Below are positions 8,177-16,473 of a DNA stretch of 49,778 nucleotides, piece after piece (the stretch's first letter is position 1; each line of letters starts with the position of its first letter). This stretch comes from an uncultured Lachnobacterium sp. Its GTDB lineage: Bacteria > Bacillota > Clostridia > Lachnospirales > Lachnospiraceae. The notes beneath the pieces were generated by a model that was not told the origin of the DNA, did not search any database, and was given only the letters and a program-made list of their open reading frames with translations. The translations under genes and the position numbers were made by a program. The DNA is taken from contig UQRC01000017.1 in NCBI GenBank assembly GCA_900543445.1, positions 1-49,778 of the forward strand. The letters are read 5' to 3'.

Positions 8177-9661
8177 ATGCCAGTATTTGATTTTAGTAAT
8201 ACACCGGATGCAAACAAGGATCCGGTTTGTACCTATACAACATTTCGTTCGAATGAATCAGTGCCAAGCGCCGAGCATCCGATCATGCTTCTCGACAACA
8301 GAGAGCATAAGTGGAACCACCATTCATCCGGTGTGTTCACGAATCCGATTAAGCGTACTTCGTTTGAATTTCAGGAGGAAGAGGGCACGATCAGTGCAGA
8401 TATCTTAGAGATTGATGCGCGTTTTGTCAGCCTTCTGCGCTGGCTCGGAGAGAACCACATCAATGTGCGTCTGTCCGGTGAGAATACGGATAAGGGATAT
8501 GCGGTATATAAGATCCGTGAGATCGCATTCGGTGGCGGAACGAAGCTTTCTGCGGAAGATGGATTCTTACAGTTTATGATCGATCGTCTGCTCGCGAGCA
8601 GCGCACCTGCGGATGAAATCGAGGATGAGGATCAGGATGAAGACGGCGACGATATGAAGCTGACCAGTCTGCAGAGTATCACAGATTTCATGAACTGTGC
8701 GGGAAGAACGCTGCCGGACAACATCCGTCTGTGGGCAAGACGTAACCTTGCGGTTGCCCGTTCCAACGAGGTATCGCCGGAGGAGCGCAGACACGCGCAG
8801 AGAGCGCTGTCTATCATGATGAATATTCAGTGGAAGAGTAACTATTTTGAAGCAATCGATCCGAACGAAGCGCGCCGTATCCTCGATGAGGAACTCTATG
8901 GAATGGAGCGCGTAAAGCAGAGAATCATCGAGACGATCATCCAGATTAACCGTACCCATACACTTCCGGCATACGGACTTCTTCTGGTCGGACCGGCGGG
9001 AACCGGTAAATCACAGATCGCCTACGCGGTAGCAAGAATCTTAAAGCTTCCGTGGACAACACTCGATATGAGTTCCATCAATGATCCGGAGCAGTTGACC
9101 GGAAGCTCCCGTGTCTATGCGAATGCCAAGCCGGGAATCATTATGGATGCATTCTCGATGGCAGGGGAGTCTAGCCTTGTATTTATCATCAACGAGCTCG
9201 ATAAAGCTGCCGCAGGCAAAGGCAACGGAAATCCTGCAGATGTACTTCTGACGCTTCTTGATAATCTTGGATTCACGGACAACTATATGGAGTGTATGAT
9301 TCCGACAGTCGGAGTCTATCCAATCGCTACGGCCAACGATAAATCACAGATCAGCGCGCCGCTGATGTCGCGTTTTGCAGTCATCGATATTCCGGATTAT
9401 ACAACGGAAGAGAAGAAGGTAATCTTCTCGAAATTTGCTTTGCCGAAGGTGCTTAAGAGAATGAGCCTTAAGGAAGAGGAGTGTGTGATCACGGACGAAG
9501 CACTCGACGCGATCGTGGAGCAGTATAAGAATACATCCGGAATCCGTGATCTCGAGCAGGCAGCAGAGCACATCGCAGCCAACGCATTGTACCGCATCGA
9601 AGTCGATCATGTGGATCATGTTGCATTTGATGCAGCGATGGTTCGCGAACTGTTAGCGTAA
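8177..9661 (+). CDS. Lon-like AAA+ ATPase without protease domain
   Basis: A 494-residue protein. Residues 1-150 are an unrecognised N-terminal domain ending in a very acidic stretch (EIEDEDQDEDGDD). Residues about 230-470 are an AAA+ module close to that of Lon: ELYGMERVKQRIIE (Lon box), Walker A GPAGTGKS (272-279), a pore-like segment followed by TGSSRVYANAKPGIIMDAF (compare Lon GHRRTYIGAMPGRII), sensor 1 IATAND, arginine finger MSRF and sensor 2 GIRDLEQ. The Walker B motif reads VFIINELDK, with Asn339 where Lon has Asp; the catalytic Glu340 is kept. No Lon Ser-Lys protease domain follows, so it should remodel or unfold a partner, not cleave it. AAAGGAGG precedes the ATG. The next gene, 17 nt downstream, encodes a sigma-like protein that could be the client. 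Function is not known to me. Confidence 0.8.
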   Translation: MPVFDFSNTPDANKDPVCTYTTFRSNESVPSAEHPIMLLDNREHKWNHHSSGVFTNPIKRTSFEFQEEEGTISADILEIDARFVSLLRWLGENHINVRLSGENTDKGYAVYKIREIAFGGGTKLSAEDGFLQFMIDRLLASSAPADEIEDEDQDEDGDDMKLTSLQSITDFMNCAGRTLPDNIRLWARRNLAVARSNEVSPEERRHAQRALSIMMNIQWKSNYFEAIDPNEARRILDEELYGMERVKQRIIETIIQINRTHTLPAYGLLLVGPAGTGKSQIAYAVARILKLPWTTLDMSSINDPEQLTGSSRVYANAKPGIIMDAFSMAGESSLVFIINELDKAAAGKGNGNPADVLLTLLDNLGFTDNYMECMIPTVGVYPIATANDKSQISAPLMSRFAVIDIPDYTTEEKKVIFSKFALPKVLKRMSLKEEECVITDEALDAIVEQYKNTSGIRDLEQAAEHIAANALYRIEVDHVDHVAFDAAMVRELLA

Positions 9662-9678
9662 TCATAATTGGAGGATAT

Positions 9679-10518
9679 ATGTTAGATCAGAGTTTATTTA
9701 CAGAAACGATCCATGAGGTATCTGAGATTATTCGTGTGTCACAGGGAAATATGACGCGTGAGGAAATCTTGGGATACTTCAAAGATATGGATCTTAATGA
9801 AGAACAGCAGCAGATGGTGCTGGATTTCTTATTAAAGCCGCATCCGGAGGATGAGCAGATTGCAGAAAATGCAGAAGATCCGCAGGATGATAATGCAGAA
9901 TCCGGTGAAGATGCGACGGATGATGAGAAAAAAGAGTCCTATCAGACAGAATCGCTGGATGCAGCGGATGCAGAGAAGAACAATGAAGCCACCCACACCG
10001 GCGTCTTTCAGATGTACCTCGACGAATTAAACGAACTCTCCACCTATTCTAAGGAAAAGCAGGAGGAAATGTATAAGGCTCTCCTTGCCGGAGATGAGAG
10101 CGTGATCAACGATATCACGAACTGCTGGCTTCCGGTCGTGCTAGAGAATGCAAAGAAGCTCACGGAATCGAATGATCCGGACAGTTTGCAGGATGTCGTG
10201 CAGGAAGGCAATATGGCACTTTTCATGCGTCTTACGGAACTTTGTGGATCGCAGGAGAAGGTTGATGTTGAATCAGAACTTGCACAGGAGATTGAGAATG
10301 CAATGAAATCCTGCATTATCGAGGAAGAAGGAGAGGGCGAAAGTGAGGATGCGATGGTCGGCAGGATCGCTTTGGTCAATGAGGCGGTCAAGTATCTCGA
10401 GAAAGAGAAGGGAATGAAGCCTAGCGTCGCAGAACTTGCAGAATACACGAAAGTACCGGCTTCGGAACTCGATGAGATCCTACTATATATAGAGAAAGCA
10501 GATCAAAAGAAAAAATGA
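9679..10518 (+). CDS. Degenerate sigma-70-like protein lacking regions 2.3-2.4 and 4
   Basis: A 279-residue acidic protein resembling a housekeeping sigma factor in parts. Residues about 10-50 resemble region 1.1 (NMTREEILGYFKDMDLNEEQ). An acidic, disordered linker runs to about 107. Region 1.2 follows (VFQMYLDELNELSTYSKEKQ, from residue 109), then LLAGDESVINDITNCWLPVVLENAKKL and region 2.2 (LQDVVQEGNMALF, 170-182). The aromatic, promoter-melting and -10-reading parts of region 2 are replaced by an acidic stretch. A region-3-like KPSVAELAEYTKVPASELDEIL closes the protein, and region 4 is absent. Region 2.2 contacts the beta' clamp helices in real sigma factors, so binding to core polymerase without promoter recognition is conceivable (inference). 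It is co-transcribed with the Lon-like ATPase (17-nt gap, GGAGG site). Confidence 0.72.
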   Translation: MLDQSLFTETIHEVSEIIRVSQGNMTREEILGYFKDMDLNEEQQQMVLDFLLKPHPEDEQIAENAEDPQDDNAESGEDATDDEKKESYQTESLDAADAEKNNEATHTGVFQMYLDELNELSTYSKEKQEEMYKALLAGDESVINDITNCWLPVVLENAKKLTESNDPDSLQDVVQEGNMALFMRLTELCGSQEKVDVESELAQEIENAMKSCIIEEEGEGESEDAMVGRIALVNEAVKYLEKEKGMKPSVAELAEYTKVPASELDEILLYIEKADQKKK

Positions 10519-10549
10519 TAAATTTTTAACAAAATATTTTGCAAGCATA

Positions 10550-10577
10550 TTGATTTTGGAAATCAATCATGTATAAT
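10550..10577 (+). promoter_or_regulatory. pckA promoter with overlapping palindrome
   Basis: -35 TTGATT (10550-10555), 16-nt spacer, perfect -10 TATAAT (10572-10577). A palindrome TTGATTT-TGG-AAATCAA (10550-10566) covers the -35 box and is a likely repressor site. The 5' leader would be about 68 nt. Confidence 0.7.
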
Positions 10578-10652
10578 ATTAGGCGAAGAAGTTGGAAAAA
10601 GAATAACAAAAGAAAGCTTCTGTAATTATTAAAGAAAAGGAGTCAGGGCAAG

Positions 10653-12257
10653 ATGGCAACAATTGATTTAAGCAAGTATGGAATTACCGGAACTACAGAA
10701 ATCGTTTATAATCCTTCTTATGATGTATTATTTGAGGAGGAGACAAAGGCTGGTCTCGAGGGATACGAAGTTGGTAAAGAGACAGAGCTTGGCGCTGTCA
10801 ACGTAATGACAGGTATCTACACAGGACGTTCACCAAAAGACAAATACATCGTTATGGATGAGAACTCTAAGGACACTGTATGGTGGACAACAGATGAGTA
10901 CAAGAATGACAACCATCCAATGACAGAGGATACATGGAATGTTGTTAAGGATATCGCTAAGAAGGAGCTTTGCAACAAGAGACTTTTCGTTGTAGATGCT
11001 TTCTGTGGAGCAAACAAAGATACACGTATGGCTATCCGTTTTATCGTAGAGGTAGCTTGGCAGGCTCATTTCGTAACAAATATGTTCATTCAGCCAACTG
11101 CTGAGGAACTTGAGAGCTTCGAGCCTGACTTTGTTGTATATAATGCTTCTAAGGCTAAGGTTGAGGACTACAAGGCATTAGGATTAAACTCTGAGACCTG
11201 TGTAGCTTTCAATATCACAAGCAAGGAACAGGTTATCATCAATACATGGTACGGCGGAGAGATGAAGAAGGGTATGTTCTCTATGATGAACTACTTCCTT
11301 CCACTTAAGGGTATCGCTGCTATGCACTGCTCAGCAAATACAGACTTAAATGGTGAAAACACAGCTGTATTCTTCGGTCTTTCAGGAACAGGTAAGACAA
11401 CATTATCTACAGATCCTAAGCGTCTTCTCATCGGTGATGATGAGCACGGCTGGGATGACAACGGCGTATTCAACTTCGAGGGTGGATGCTACGCTAAGGT
11501 TATCGATCTTGACAAGGATTCTGAGCCTGATATCTACAACGCAATCAGAAGAGATGCTCTTCTTGAGAACGTAACTGTAGATGCAAACGGTAAGATCGAC
11601 TTCACAGACAAGAGTGTTACAGAGAATACTCGTGTATCTTACCCAATCAACCATATTGAGAATATCGTACGTCCAATCTCTTCTGCACCAGCTGCAAAGA
11701 ACGTAATCTTCTTATCAGCAGATGCATTTGGAGTACTTCCACCAGTATCTATCCTTACACCGGAGCAGACACAGTACTACTTCCTGTCAGGATTTACTGC
11801 TAAGCTTGCTGGTACAGAGCGTGGAATCACTGAGCCTACACCTACATTCTCTGCTTGCTTCGGACAGGCATTCCTCGAGTTACATCCTACAAAGTACGCT
11901 GAGGAGCTCGTTAAGAAGATGCAGAAGAGCGGAGCTAAGGCTTACCTCGTAAATACAGGATGGAACGGAACCGGAAAGAGAATCTCTATTAAGGATACTC
12001 GTGGAATCATCGATGCAATCCTTAGCGGAGCAATCAATGAAGTTCCTACTAAGAAGATCCCAATGTTCAACTTCGAAGTTCCTACAGAGCTTCCAGGAGT
12101 AGATACAGGAATCCTTGATCCTCGTGATACTTACGCTGATGCTTCTGAGTGGGAGACAAAGGCTAAGGATCTTGCAGCAAGATTCAATAAGAACTTTGCT
12201 AAGTATGAGGGAAATGAGGCTGGTAAGGCACTTGTTTCAGCTGGTCCTCAGTTATAA
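10653..12257 (+). CDS. pckA: Phosphoenolpyruvate carboxykinase (ATP)
   Basis: A 534-residue cytoplasmic enzyme that interconverts oxaloacetate + ATP with PEP + CO2 + ADP. In fermentative gut anaerobes it often runs in the carboxylating, ATP-forming direction. The P-loop [16 protein letters not shown] (from residue 242) and the adjacent metal/nucleotide block [23 protein letters not shown] are textbook [22 protein letters not shown] and [10 protein letters not shown] are also conserved. The length is normal. Codon use is biased to GCT, ACA, CCA and AAG, and differs from neighbouring genes, as expected for a highly expressed gene. AAAGGAG lies 12 nt before the ATG, a slightly long spacing. It has its own promoter with a palindrome and its own terminator, so it is monocistronic. 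Confidence 0.97.
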   Translation: MATIDLSKYGITGTTEIVYNPSYDVLFEEETKAGLEGYEVGKETELGAVNVMTGIYTGRSPKDKYIVMDENSKDTVWWTTDEYKNDNHPMTEDTWNVVKDIAKKELCNKRLFVVDAFCGANKDTRMAIRFIVEVAWQAHFVTNMFIQPTAEELESFEPDFVVYNASKAKVEDYKALGLNSETCVAFNITSKEQVIINTWYGGEMKKGMFSMMNYFLPLKGIAAMHCSANTDLNGENTAVFFGLSGTGKTTLSTDPKRLLIGDDEHGWDDNGVFNFEGGCYAKVIDLDKDSEPDIYNAIRRDALLENVTVDANGKIDFTDKSVTENTRVSYPINHIENIVRPISSAPAAKNVIFLSADAFGVLPPVSILTPEQTQYYFLSGFTAKLAGTERGITEPTPTFSACFGQAFLELHPTKYAEELVKKMQKSGAKAYLVNTGWNGTGKRISIKDTRGIIDAILSGAINEVPTKKIPMFNFEVPTELPGVDTGILDPRDTYADASEWETKAKDLAARFNKNFAKYEGNEAGKALVSAGPQL

Positions 12258-12295
12258 TTCGAGAAAATTCGAACCGTATATATGAGATTTACAAG

Positions 12296-12328
12296 AATCC
12301 TCGTCCACATTGTGGGCGGGGATTTTTG
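12296..12328 (+). terminator. pckA terminator
   Basis: AATCCTCGTCCAC (12296-12308) pairs with GTGGGCGGGGATT (12312-12324), using one G-T pair, and is followed by T residues. Confidence 0.9.
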
Positions 12329-12343
12329 AGTTGGGAAAAGCAG

Positions 12344-12372
12344 TTGATTTCGTATCGAGGCCTGTTTATAAT
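12344..12372 (+). promoter_or_regulatory. Promoter of the HD-GYP pair
   Basis: TTGATT (12344-12349), 17-nt spacer, TATAAT (12367-12372). It directs transcription of the two HD-domain genes from about 50 nt before the first start codon. Confidence 0.7.
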
Positions 12373-12427
12373 GAAATAGGTAATTGAAAAATAAAAAGGG
12401 AGAAAGCGACTCCGGAGGAGAATACCG

Positions 12428-13621
12428 ATGATAAGGGAAGCAGAAGCTTCAATAAAAAGAGTATGGAATTATGAGAAAACGATCAATGTAGATATCCGTG
12501 CATTGCAGAACATGCTTGTTATTTTTGCAATTGTTATGCTTTTGATCGATGTGGAAAATTTTAAGCTTGGGAAATATGGGATAGGGGGAGCAACACTGTT
12601 TGCCGCAGTGGTGTGTATTTTGTGTGCAGCGGTACTGAACCGGCACCAAAAGGAAGGATACAGGATTGGCAGGATAGCGGTGATCGTGTTGCTGGTATTG
12701 GCGTTACCGATTGCAGTAGGCGGTGCCAATGACGGTTTTTCGCTGCTTTGGTATATGCTGATTCCGATTTTTACACTTGTGTTGTTTGGAATGCCATTTG
12801 GAGTACCGGCGTGTATCGGATTTGGGTTGGGAATTATGCTTCTTTTCTGGACACCGGTACGAGGGGTACTGTTCTATTCGTATCCAAGAGAGTATTTGTA
12901 TTATTATCCGATTTTTTACTGGGGGTTTTGTCTGATCACCGTTGTGATGGACATATTCTATAAGCTTTACCAGATTCTTCAGGCTGAACATGAGAAGAAG
13001 CTGGAGGAGGAAGTACAGCATGCGGTTGATGATACAAAGAAGCTGATGGTAAATTCGGTAGCAACGATCAGCCGGATGCTTGATGAGAAGGATTCCTATA
13101 CGCAGGAACATTCCCAACGTGTGGCGGAGTATTCGGCGTTGATCGCACAGAACCTGAAGACGGTTTCCTATACGGATAGGGAGATATCCCTGATTTACCG
13201 GAGTGCGCTGCTGCATGATATTGGAAAGATTGCAATACCGGATGCAGTGCTCAATAAGCCGGCACGTTTGACGGATGAAGAATTTGAGATTATGAAGAAG
13301 CACACCATCTGGGGACGGGAAATTCTCTCCGAACTTAAGTTTCTGCCGCAGGCGGATCTGGGCGCAAGCTATCATCATGAGCATTATGACGGAACCGGTT
13401 ATCCGTTTGGACTGAAAGGGGAAGAGCTCCCTCTGATCACGCGTATTATCAGCGCCGCAGACGCGCTCGATGCAATGAATTCCAATCGCTGTTACAGAAA
13501 GCATTGTGATAAGGATTATATTATCGGTGAGTTTGAAAAAGGGGCAGGAACGCAGTTTGACCCGCAGGTGGCGAAAACGGTGGTTCAATTAATTCGGGAA
13601 GAAAAGATTGTTGTTTTATAA
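12428..13621 (+). CDS. Membrane-bound HD-GYP phosphohydrolase
   Basis: A 397-residue inner-membrane signalling protein. Residues about 25-180 hold six hydrophobic segments. A short coiled coil (LQAEHEKKLEEEVQHAVDD) leads to an HD-GYP domain from about 205. Catalytic features are complete: HSQRVAEYSALIA, HDIGK (His263-Asp264), YHHEHYDGTGYP with the GYP signature (322-326), and ADALDAMNSNRCYR. HD-GYP proteins hydrolyse c-di-GMP or related cyclic dinucleotides. The substrate here is inferred only from the family. GGAGGAG lies 7 nt before the ATG. The gene is 12 nt upstream of a second, degenerate paralogue with the same layout. Confidence 0.87.
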   Translation: MIREAEASIKRVWNYEKTINVDIRALQNMLVIFAIVMLLIDVENFKLGKYGIGGATLFAAVVCILCAAVLNRHQKEGYRIGRIAVIVLLVLALPIAVGGANDGFSLLWYMLIPIFTLVLFGMPFGVPACIGFGLGIMLLFWTPVRGVLFYSYPREYLYYYPIFYWGFCLITVVMDIFYKLYQILQAEHEKKLEEEVQHAVDDTKKLMVNSVATISRMLDEKDSYTQEHSQRVAEYSALIAQNLKTVSYTDREISLIYRSALLHDIGKIAIPDAVLNKPARLTDEEFEIMKKHTIWGREILSELKFLPQADLGASYHHEHYDGTGYPFGLKGEELPLITRIISAADALDAMNSNRCYRKHCDKDYIIGEFEKGAGTQFDPQVAKTVVQLIREEKIVVL

Positions 13622-13633
13622 AAGGTGTTGTAT

Positions 13634-14818
13634 ATGGAGAAGATGGTACATGTGATGAAGAAAAAGCTGCAGAATTTCCGGGATATTGTTCTGTGCCCGT
13701 ATGAGGATGAGCAGCTGGCGGCATGGATCAAGCTGGTATTTGGAATGATCTGGGCGGTCAGTATTCCAAATGGACTGATTTATGGTGCCTCAATGGAATA
13801 CCAGATTGTACTGATGATCATGGTAGGGGTATTGGCTTTGGATATATGGATTGAGAGAAAGCATCGCAGCATGTGGCTGGATACCGTTGTGTTCACGCTG
13901 CTTTGCCTGCCGGTATTTTTCGTTTACTATCACGCATTGATCGGATCCTTTAGTGTGATGTTTCTGCTGATTTATGCCTGTGGTATTGTGTTTGTGCTTG
14001 GAATCGGAAGAAGTATCGTGATCAATCTTGCGTATCTGATTGCAATCTTCATCGGTTTTAGGTGGAATGCAGATTCGCCGGTCCGTGAGCTCTATGGTGA
14101 AAATATAGCGCTGAGATTTCCGTATCTGTTCGTCTGCATGGTACTTATGATATATTCTCTGATGTATACGATCCAGAAATATTGGGTGAATAAGCGTAGA
14201 CGTACCCAGATTCTGGAGAAACGCATCGCGGATGAGAGACAGCAGCTTGATACCATTTCGGTGAAGGTGATGGATTCGATGGTGCATGCTTTGGGAGCGA
14301 AGATACCGGGAGAAGAGGCGCATTATCTCGGCGTGGCAGCATTTGCCCGTGAGATTGCCTTAAGAGAAGGCATGGATGAGCAGCAGTGCGCAGATGCCTA
14401 CAGCGCAGGATTACTGCACGAAATCGGAATGATTGGCATTCCGGATGCGCTGATCCGCAGGGAAGACCTCTCGGATGAAGAATATAAAGTATTTCAGACT
14501 TATGTGCAGAAAGGCTACCAGATCATCACGACATTGCATTCTACCGGAAGATCCGAGATTGCGGATGCGGTGCATTATCACAGGGAGGCGTATGATGGAA
14601 ACGGATTTCTGGAGGGGCTGGCAGGAGAAAAGATTCCGAAGCTTGCCCGTGTTCTTGCGGTAGCGGATTATGCGGATCGGCATTTGCGAAGAGGTGAATC
14701 TCCGATGCTAGTTGCGAGGTTGATTCTGGAGCAGCAGAACAGACTGTTTGAGCCACAGAGCGCGAGGATTATGGCACAGATGCTGCAGGAGCATGAGATC
14801 TCAATTGTGCATAAATAA
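13634..14818 (+). CDS. Degenerate HD-GYP-like membrane protein
   Basis: A 394-residue paralogue of the preceding gene: about six N-terminal membrane segments, a basic linker (NKRRRTQILEKRIADERQQ) and a C-terminal HD-type domain. The metal-binding doublet is changed to His262-Glu263 (LLHEIGMIGIP), and GTGYP is changed to GNGFL at the same position (from residue 322). Most other ligands are also weakened. It is probably not a phosphodiesterase and may act as a sensor or regulatory partner of the first protein (inference). The start at 13634 (MEKMVHVMKK) has AAAGG 8 nt upstream and puts its motifs in register with the paralogue. A GTG at 13625 is an alternative. Both genes share one transcript. 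Confidence 0.8.
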   Translation: MEKMVHVMKKKLQNFRDIVLCPYEDEQLAAWIKLVFGMIWAVSIPNGLIYGASMEYQIVLMIMVGVLALDIWIERKHRSMWLDTVVFTLLCLPVFFVYYHALIGSFSVMFLLIYACGIVFVLGIGRSIVINLAYLIAIFIGFRWNADSPVRELYGENIALRFPYLFVCMVLMIYSLMYTIQKYWVNKRRRTQILEKRIADERQQLDTISVKVMDSMVHALGAKIPGEEAHYLGVAAFAREIALREGMDEQQCADAYSAGLLHEIGMIGIPDALIRREDLSDEEYKVFQTYVQKGYQIITTLHSTGRSEIADAVHYHREAYDGNGFLEGLAGEKIPKLARVLAVADYADRHLRRGESPMLVARLILEQQNRLFEPQSARIMAQMLQEHEISIVHK

Positions 14819-14861
14819 TTAGAGAGGATTATAAAATTTTTGTAAAAAACTTATAATTGGA

Positions 14862-14890
14862 TTGGCTTATTGGCGAAAATATTGTATAAT
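14862..14890 (+). promoter_or_regulatory. Promoter of the Fe-alcohol dehydrogenase
   Basis: TTGGCT (14862-14867), 17-nt spacer, TATAAT (14885-14890), about 50 nt before the start codon. The sequence around it is very AT-rich. Confidence 0.7.
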
Positions 14891-14942
14891 ATAACAAAGT
14901 GTTGCCAAACACGATGACAAATTATTAAGGAGGGTTTTTACG

Positions 14943-16160
14943 ATGGCAAGATTCACACTACCTAGAGATTTGTATCATGGAAAGGGTGCATTAGAGGCAC
15001 TTAAAACTTTTAAGGGAAAGAGAGCTATGATCTGTGTTGGTGGCGGATCTATGAAGCGTTTTGGTTTCCTGCAGAAAGCAGAGGACTATTTAAAAGAAGC
15101 CGGTATGGAGGTTCAGTTATTTGAAGGAATTGAGCCGGATCCTTCGGTTGAGACGGTTATGAAGGGTGCTGCAGCGATGCAGGAGTTTGAGCCTGACTGG
15201 ATTATTGCGATGGGCGGAGGTTCTCCGATCGACGCTGCGAAGGCTATGTGGATCAAGTACGAGTATCCGGATATTACATTCGAGGATATGTGCAAGGTGT
15301 TCGGTATTCCGGCGCTTCGTAATAAGGCTCATTTCTGCGCAATCTCTTCAACATCCGGTACAGCAACGGAGGTTACCGCATTCTCTATCATTACAGATTA
15401 TGAGAAGGGTATCAAGTATCCGATCGCTGATTTTGAGATTACGCCGGACGTAGCGATCGTTGATCCGGATCTGGCAGAGACGATGCCGCAGAAGCTTGTA
15501 GCTCATACAGGTATGGATGCTATGACACATGCGATCGAGGCTTATGTTTCGACTGCGAACTGTGATTTTACAGATCCTCTTGCTTTACATGCGATCAAGA
15601 TGATCCAGAGAGATCTGATTGGTTCTTACAACGGAGATATGGATAAGAGAGATTCGATGCATAACGCACAGTGTTTGGCTGGTATGGCTTTCTCCAATGC
15701 GTTACTCGGCATTGTCCACTCTATGGCGCACAAGACAGGTGCAGCATTTGCCGATTACGGCGCACATATCATCCACGGAGCAGCGAACGCAATGTATCTT
15801 CCGAAGGTTATTGCTTTCAATGCGAAGGATGAGACGGCGAAGAAGCGTTACGGCGAGATTGCTGATTTTATGGGACTTGGCGGAGACAGCTTGGATGAGA
15901 AAGTTGCACTTCTGATCGCTTATCTGCGCAAGATGAATGATGATCTCAACATTCCGCATTGCATTAAGAACTATGGTCCGGACAGTTATCCGACGGAACA
16001 GGGATTTGTTCCGGAGGAAGTATTTCTTGAGAGACTGCCGGAGATCGCTGCAAATGCTATTTTAGATGCATGTACAGGTTCAAATCCAAGACAGCCTAGC
16101 CAGGAGGAGATGGAGAAGCTTTTGAAGTGCTGCTACTATGATACAGAGGTAGATTTCTAA
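14943..16160 (+). CDS. Iron-containing alcohol dehydrogenase
   Basis: A 405-residue cytoplasmic NAD(P)H-dependent group III alcohol dehydrogenase, probably reducing acetaldehyde or butyraldehyde to the alcohol at the end of fermentation. The nucleotide-binding GGGS (VCVGGGSMKRFG and IAMGGGSPIDAAKAMW) and the metal-binding region are clear: VDPDLAETMPQKLVAHTGMDAMTHAIEAY, HSMAHKTGAAF and HGAANAMYLP give the Asp and three His ligands. The length is close to the usual 385-400 residues. GGAGG lies about 10 nt before the ATG. It stands alone between its promoter and a strong terminator. Exact substrate and cofactor preference cannot be read off. Confidence 0.92.
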   Translation: MARFTLPRDLYHGKGALEALKTFKGKRAMICVGGGSMKRFGFLQKAEDYLKEAGMEVQLFEGIEPDPSVETVMKGAAAMQEFEPDWIIAMGGGSPIDAAKAMWIKYEYPDITFEDMCKVFGIPALRNKAHFCAISSTSGTATEVTAFSIITDYEKGIKYPIADFEITPDVAIVDPDLAETMPQKLVAHTGMDAMTHAIEAYVSTANCDFTDPLALHAIKMIQRDLIGSYNGDMDKRDSMHNAQCLAGMAFSNALLGIVHSMAHKTGAAFADYGAHIIHGAANAMYLPKVIAFNAKDETAKKRYGEIADFMGLGGDSLDEKVALLIAYLRKMNDDLNIPHCIKNYGPDSYPTEQGFVPEEVFLERLPEIAANAILDACTGSNPRQPSQEEMEKLLKCCYYDTEVDF

Positions 16161-16187
16161 ATCAAAGAATAAAGTGTTAAGTAAAGG

Positions 16188-16222
16188 CTCCGAGAAACCT
16201 ATGGTTTCTCGGAGTTTTTTTT
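16188..16222 (+). terminator. Terminator of the alcohol dehydrogenase gene
   Basis: A perfect 12-bp stem CTCCGAGAAACC (16188-16199) / GGTTTCTCGGAG (16203-16214) with a 3-nt loop and eight T. Confidence 0.95.
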
Positions 16223-16473
16223 ATTCACAAAAAGCATGATTGCTAAAAAGAAAAGCATATATAATATATAATTAAACAAAAATATTGTAGACAAATTAGT
16301 AAAAAAAGCGAAATTGTTAAGTGTCTATCAAAATCTTGTTGAAAGTGACGAACAGGAAGCATATACTCGGAATTGGCATATTGCATTTGCATAGGATATG
16401 ATAGGGGGAGGGTCATAAAGGGTGTGCAATATGACTAAAACGTGATTTAAGAGGATCACATGGGGAGAGTAGA
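16223..16473 (+). promoter_or_regulatory. Upstream region of the amylase gene with candidate promoter
   Basis: About 250 nt of AT-rich non-coding DNA. The best promoter candidate is TTGGCA (16373-16378), 18-nt spacer, TATGAT (16397-16402). It gives a leader of about 65 nt that ends in a GGGGAGAG ribosome site. Overlapping TATAAT-like hexamers at 16260-16272 lack a well-placed -35. I saw no clear catabolite-repression (cre) palindrome. Confidence 0.5.
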
